Below, piece after piece: positions 5,044 to 5,873 of a stretch of DNA of 5,873 nt. The number at the start of each line of letters is the position of its first letter. Positions within the stretch are counted from its first letter, which is position 1. Where the stretch lies: assembly GCA_001557035.1 (NCBI GenBank), contig LSKJ01000601.1:1-5873 (forward strand). The letters are read 5' to 3'. This stretch comes from Rhodospirillaceae bacterium CCH5-H10. Its GTDB lineage: Bacteria > Pseudomonadota > Alphaproteobacteria > Reyranellales > Reyranellaceae. The notes beneath the pieces were generated by a model, which was not told the origin of the DNA, ran no database searches, and worked only from the letters and a program-made list of their open reading frames with translations. The position numbers and the translations under genes were made by a program.

Positions 5044-5873
5044 ATGTCCTCGCGGCAATCACGCGCTGTCTTTCTGTCGGTCCTGTTGCCTCTGGCTTTT
5101 TCCCCGGCGATCTTCACGCCCGCTTCGGCGCAGAACGTGGGCGTCACCACCGCGGCGAGCGGCGATCCACGCGGCACGCCACCGTCGCTGCCGACCCGCA
5201 CGCTGCGCGTCGGCATCGACGTGGTCGGCAACGAGCGGGTGACCACCGGTGCCGCCGACCGCGCGCACCTCGTCTTCCTCGATGGCTCCGGTCTCACGGT
5301 GGGCGCCAACAGCGAACTGGTGATCGACAAGTTCGTCTACGATCCCAATCGCACGGCCGGCGACCTGACGATGAGCGTGACCAAGGGCGCGTTCCGGTTC
5401 GTGGGCGGCGCGATCAGCAAGAAGAGCGACGTCATCATCCGCACGCCGAGCGCCCATATCGGCGTGCGCGGCGGCATCGCGACCGTGACCGTGAGCGCCG
5501 ACGGCTCGACCACCGCGACTTTCCTGTTCGGCGACCGCATGACCGCGAGCAACGCGGCGGGCACGCAGCGCGCCGTGCGCTATGGCTCGCAGATCTTCGT
5601 GCCGGCCGGCGGCGGCGCGCCGCTCGAACCCGTCATCCTGCCGCCCAACACGCTGCAGGCCTATCTGGCGCTGTTCGAACAGACGCAGGCGACGGGCAAC
5701 GTCATCGGCCCAGGCGACAAGGTGCTGATCGAGGCGGCGGTGAAGACGCTGAACGCCCAGGCGCTGCCCTATGCCGATCCCTCGTCGAGGCTGGCGCCGT
5801 GGCTCGCCTACCTGCAGCTCGTCGCGACACAGGCCGTCACGACGACCAACGCGTCGCGCCCGATCGGCGGCGG
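5044..5873 (+). CDS. Secreted FecR-domain protein (3' end outside the window)
   Basis: The frame is open from the ATG at 5044 to the window edge (276 codons seen), so the C-terminus is missing. Residues 1-29 form a Sec signal peptide (hydrophobic 8-26, cut after PASA, Gln30 first); no lipobox Cys is present. Residues about 60-145 match the FecR domain: NERVTTGAADRAHLVFLDGSG, LTVGANSELVIDKFVYDP, then TKGAFRFVGGAISK and VIIRTPSAHIGVRGG (130-144). Classical FecR is a membrane-anchored anti-sigma regulator that senses TonB-dependent receptors; here no cytoplasmic domain or anchor exists, so the protein should be free in the periplasm or exported. A second region (about 195-265) is helical and unassigned, and the visible end is rich in Thr, Ala and Gly. 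It probably works with the upstream barrel protein, either as exported client or periplasmic partner. Domain assignment is firm, role is not. Confidence 0.88.
   Translation, partial: MSSRQSRAVFLSVLLPLAFSPAIFTPASAQNVGVTTAASGDPRGTPPSLPTRTLRVGIDVVGNERVTTGAADRAHLVFLDGSGLTVGANSELVIDKFVYDPNRTAGDLTMSVTKGAFRFVGGAISKKSDVIIRTPSAHIGVRGGIATVTVSADGSTTATFLFGDRMTASNAAGTQRAVRYGSQIFVPAGGGAPLEPVILPPNTLQAYLALFEQTQATGNVIGPGDKVLIEAAVKTLNAQALPYADPSSRLAPWLAYLQLVATQAVTTTNASRPIGG

Noticed and set aside
5059..5457. Antisense frame of 132 codons opposite the FecR-domain gene
   Set aside because: The plus-strand frame encodes a clear signal peptide and FecR domain. The antisense product is Arg/Ala/Asp-rich with no known features.
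5044..5873. Classical FecI/FecR iron-siderophore signalling
   Set aside because: No sigma factor gene or TonB-dependent receptor is in the window, and the protein has a cleavable signal peptide instead of a cytoplasmic anti-sigma region and membrane anchor.

Overview
This is a GC-rich stretch of bacterial chromosome, most likely from an alphaproteobacterium. The clues are the strong G/C bias at third codon positions, the AGGAG-type ribosome binding sites, the protein families present and the intergenic palindrome at 2812-2899. I cannot support a genus from the sequence alone. There is no CRISPR array, tRNA, rRNA, insertion sequence or phage gene. It holds six main genes in three blocks.

Block 1 (1-2807) is a cold-adaptation pair plus a metabolic gene. 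A cold-shock-domain protein (35-253, minus) is divergent from a membrane fatty acid desaturase (513-1547, plus) that resembles the cold-induced phospholipid desaturase Des of Bacillus. The 259 bp between them hold several inverted repeats. They also hold a well-primed 20-codon reading frame that overlaps the cold-shock start codon in another frame. A family III (CaiB/BaiF) CoA transferase (1590-2807) follows the desaturase after 42 bp, with its ribosome binding site inside a predicted hairpin.

Block 2 (2808-3524) is the convergence point. A dispersed-type palindrome (2812-2899) lies between the CoA transferase and a class I SAM-dependent methyltransferase (2889-3524, minus). The palindrome supplies the last two codons and the stop codon of the methyltransferase.

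Block 3 (3525-5873) is an envelope operon. A secreted protein with an N-terminal TPR region and a C-terminal outer-membrane beta-barrel (3707-5032) is followed 11 bp later by a secreted FecR-domain protein (5044 to beyond the window edge). The barrel protein has the layout of Slam/DUF560-type outer-membrane translocons. The FecR-domain protein lacks the membrane anchor and anti-sigma region of classical FecR. This pair is the best candidate for a poorly described system: an outer-membrane barrel with a dedicated periplasmic or exported partner.

All functions are inferred from motifs read by eye. No database search was run.
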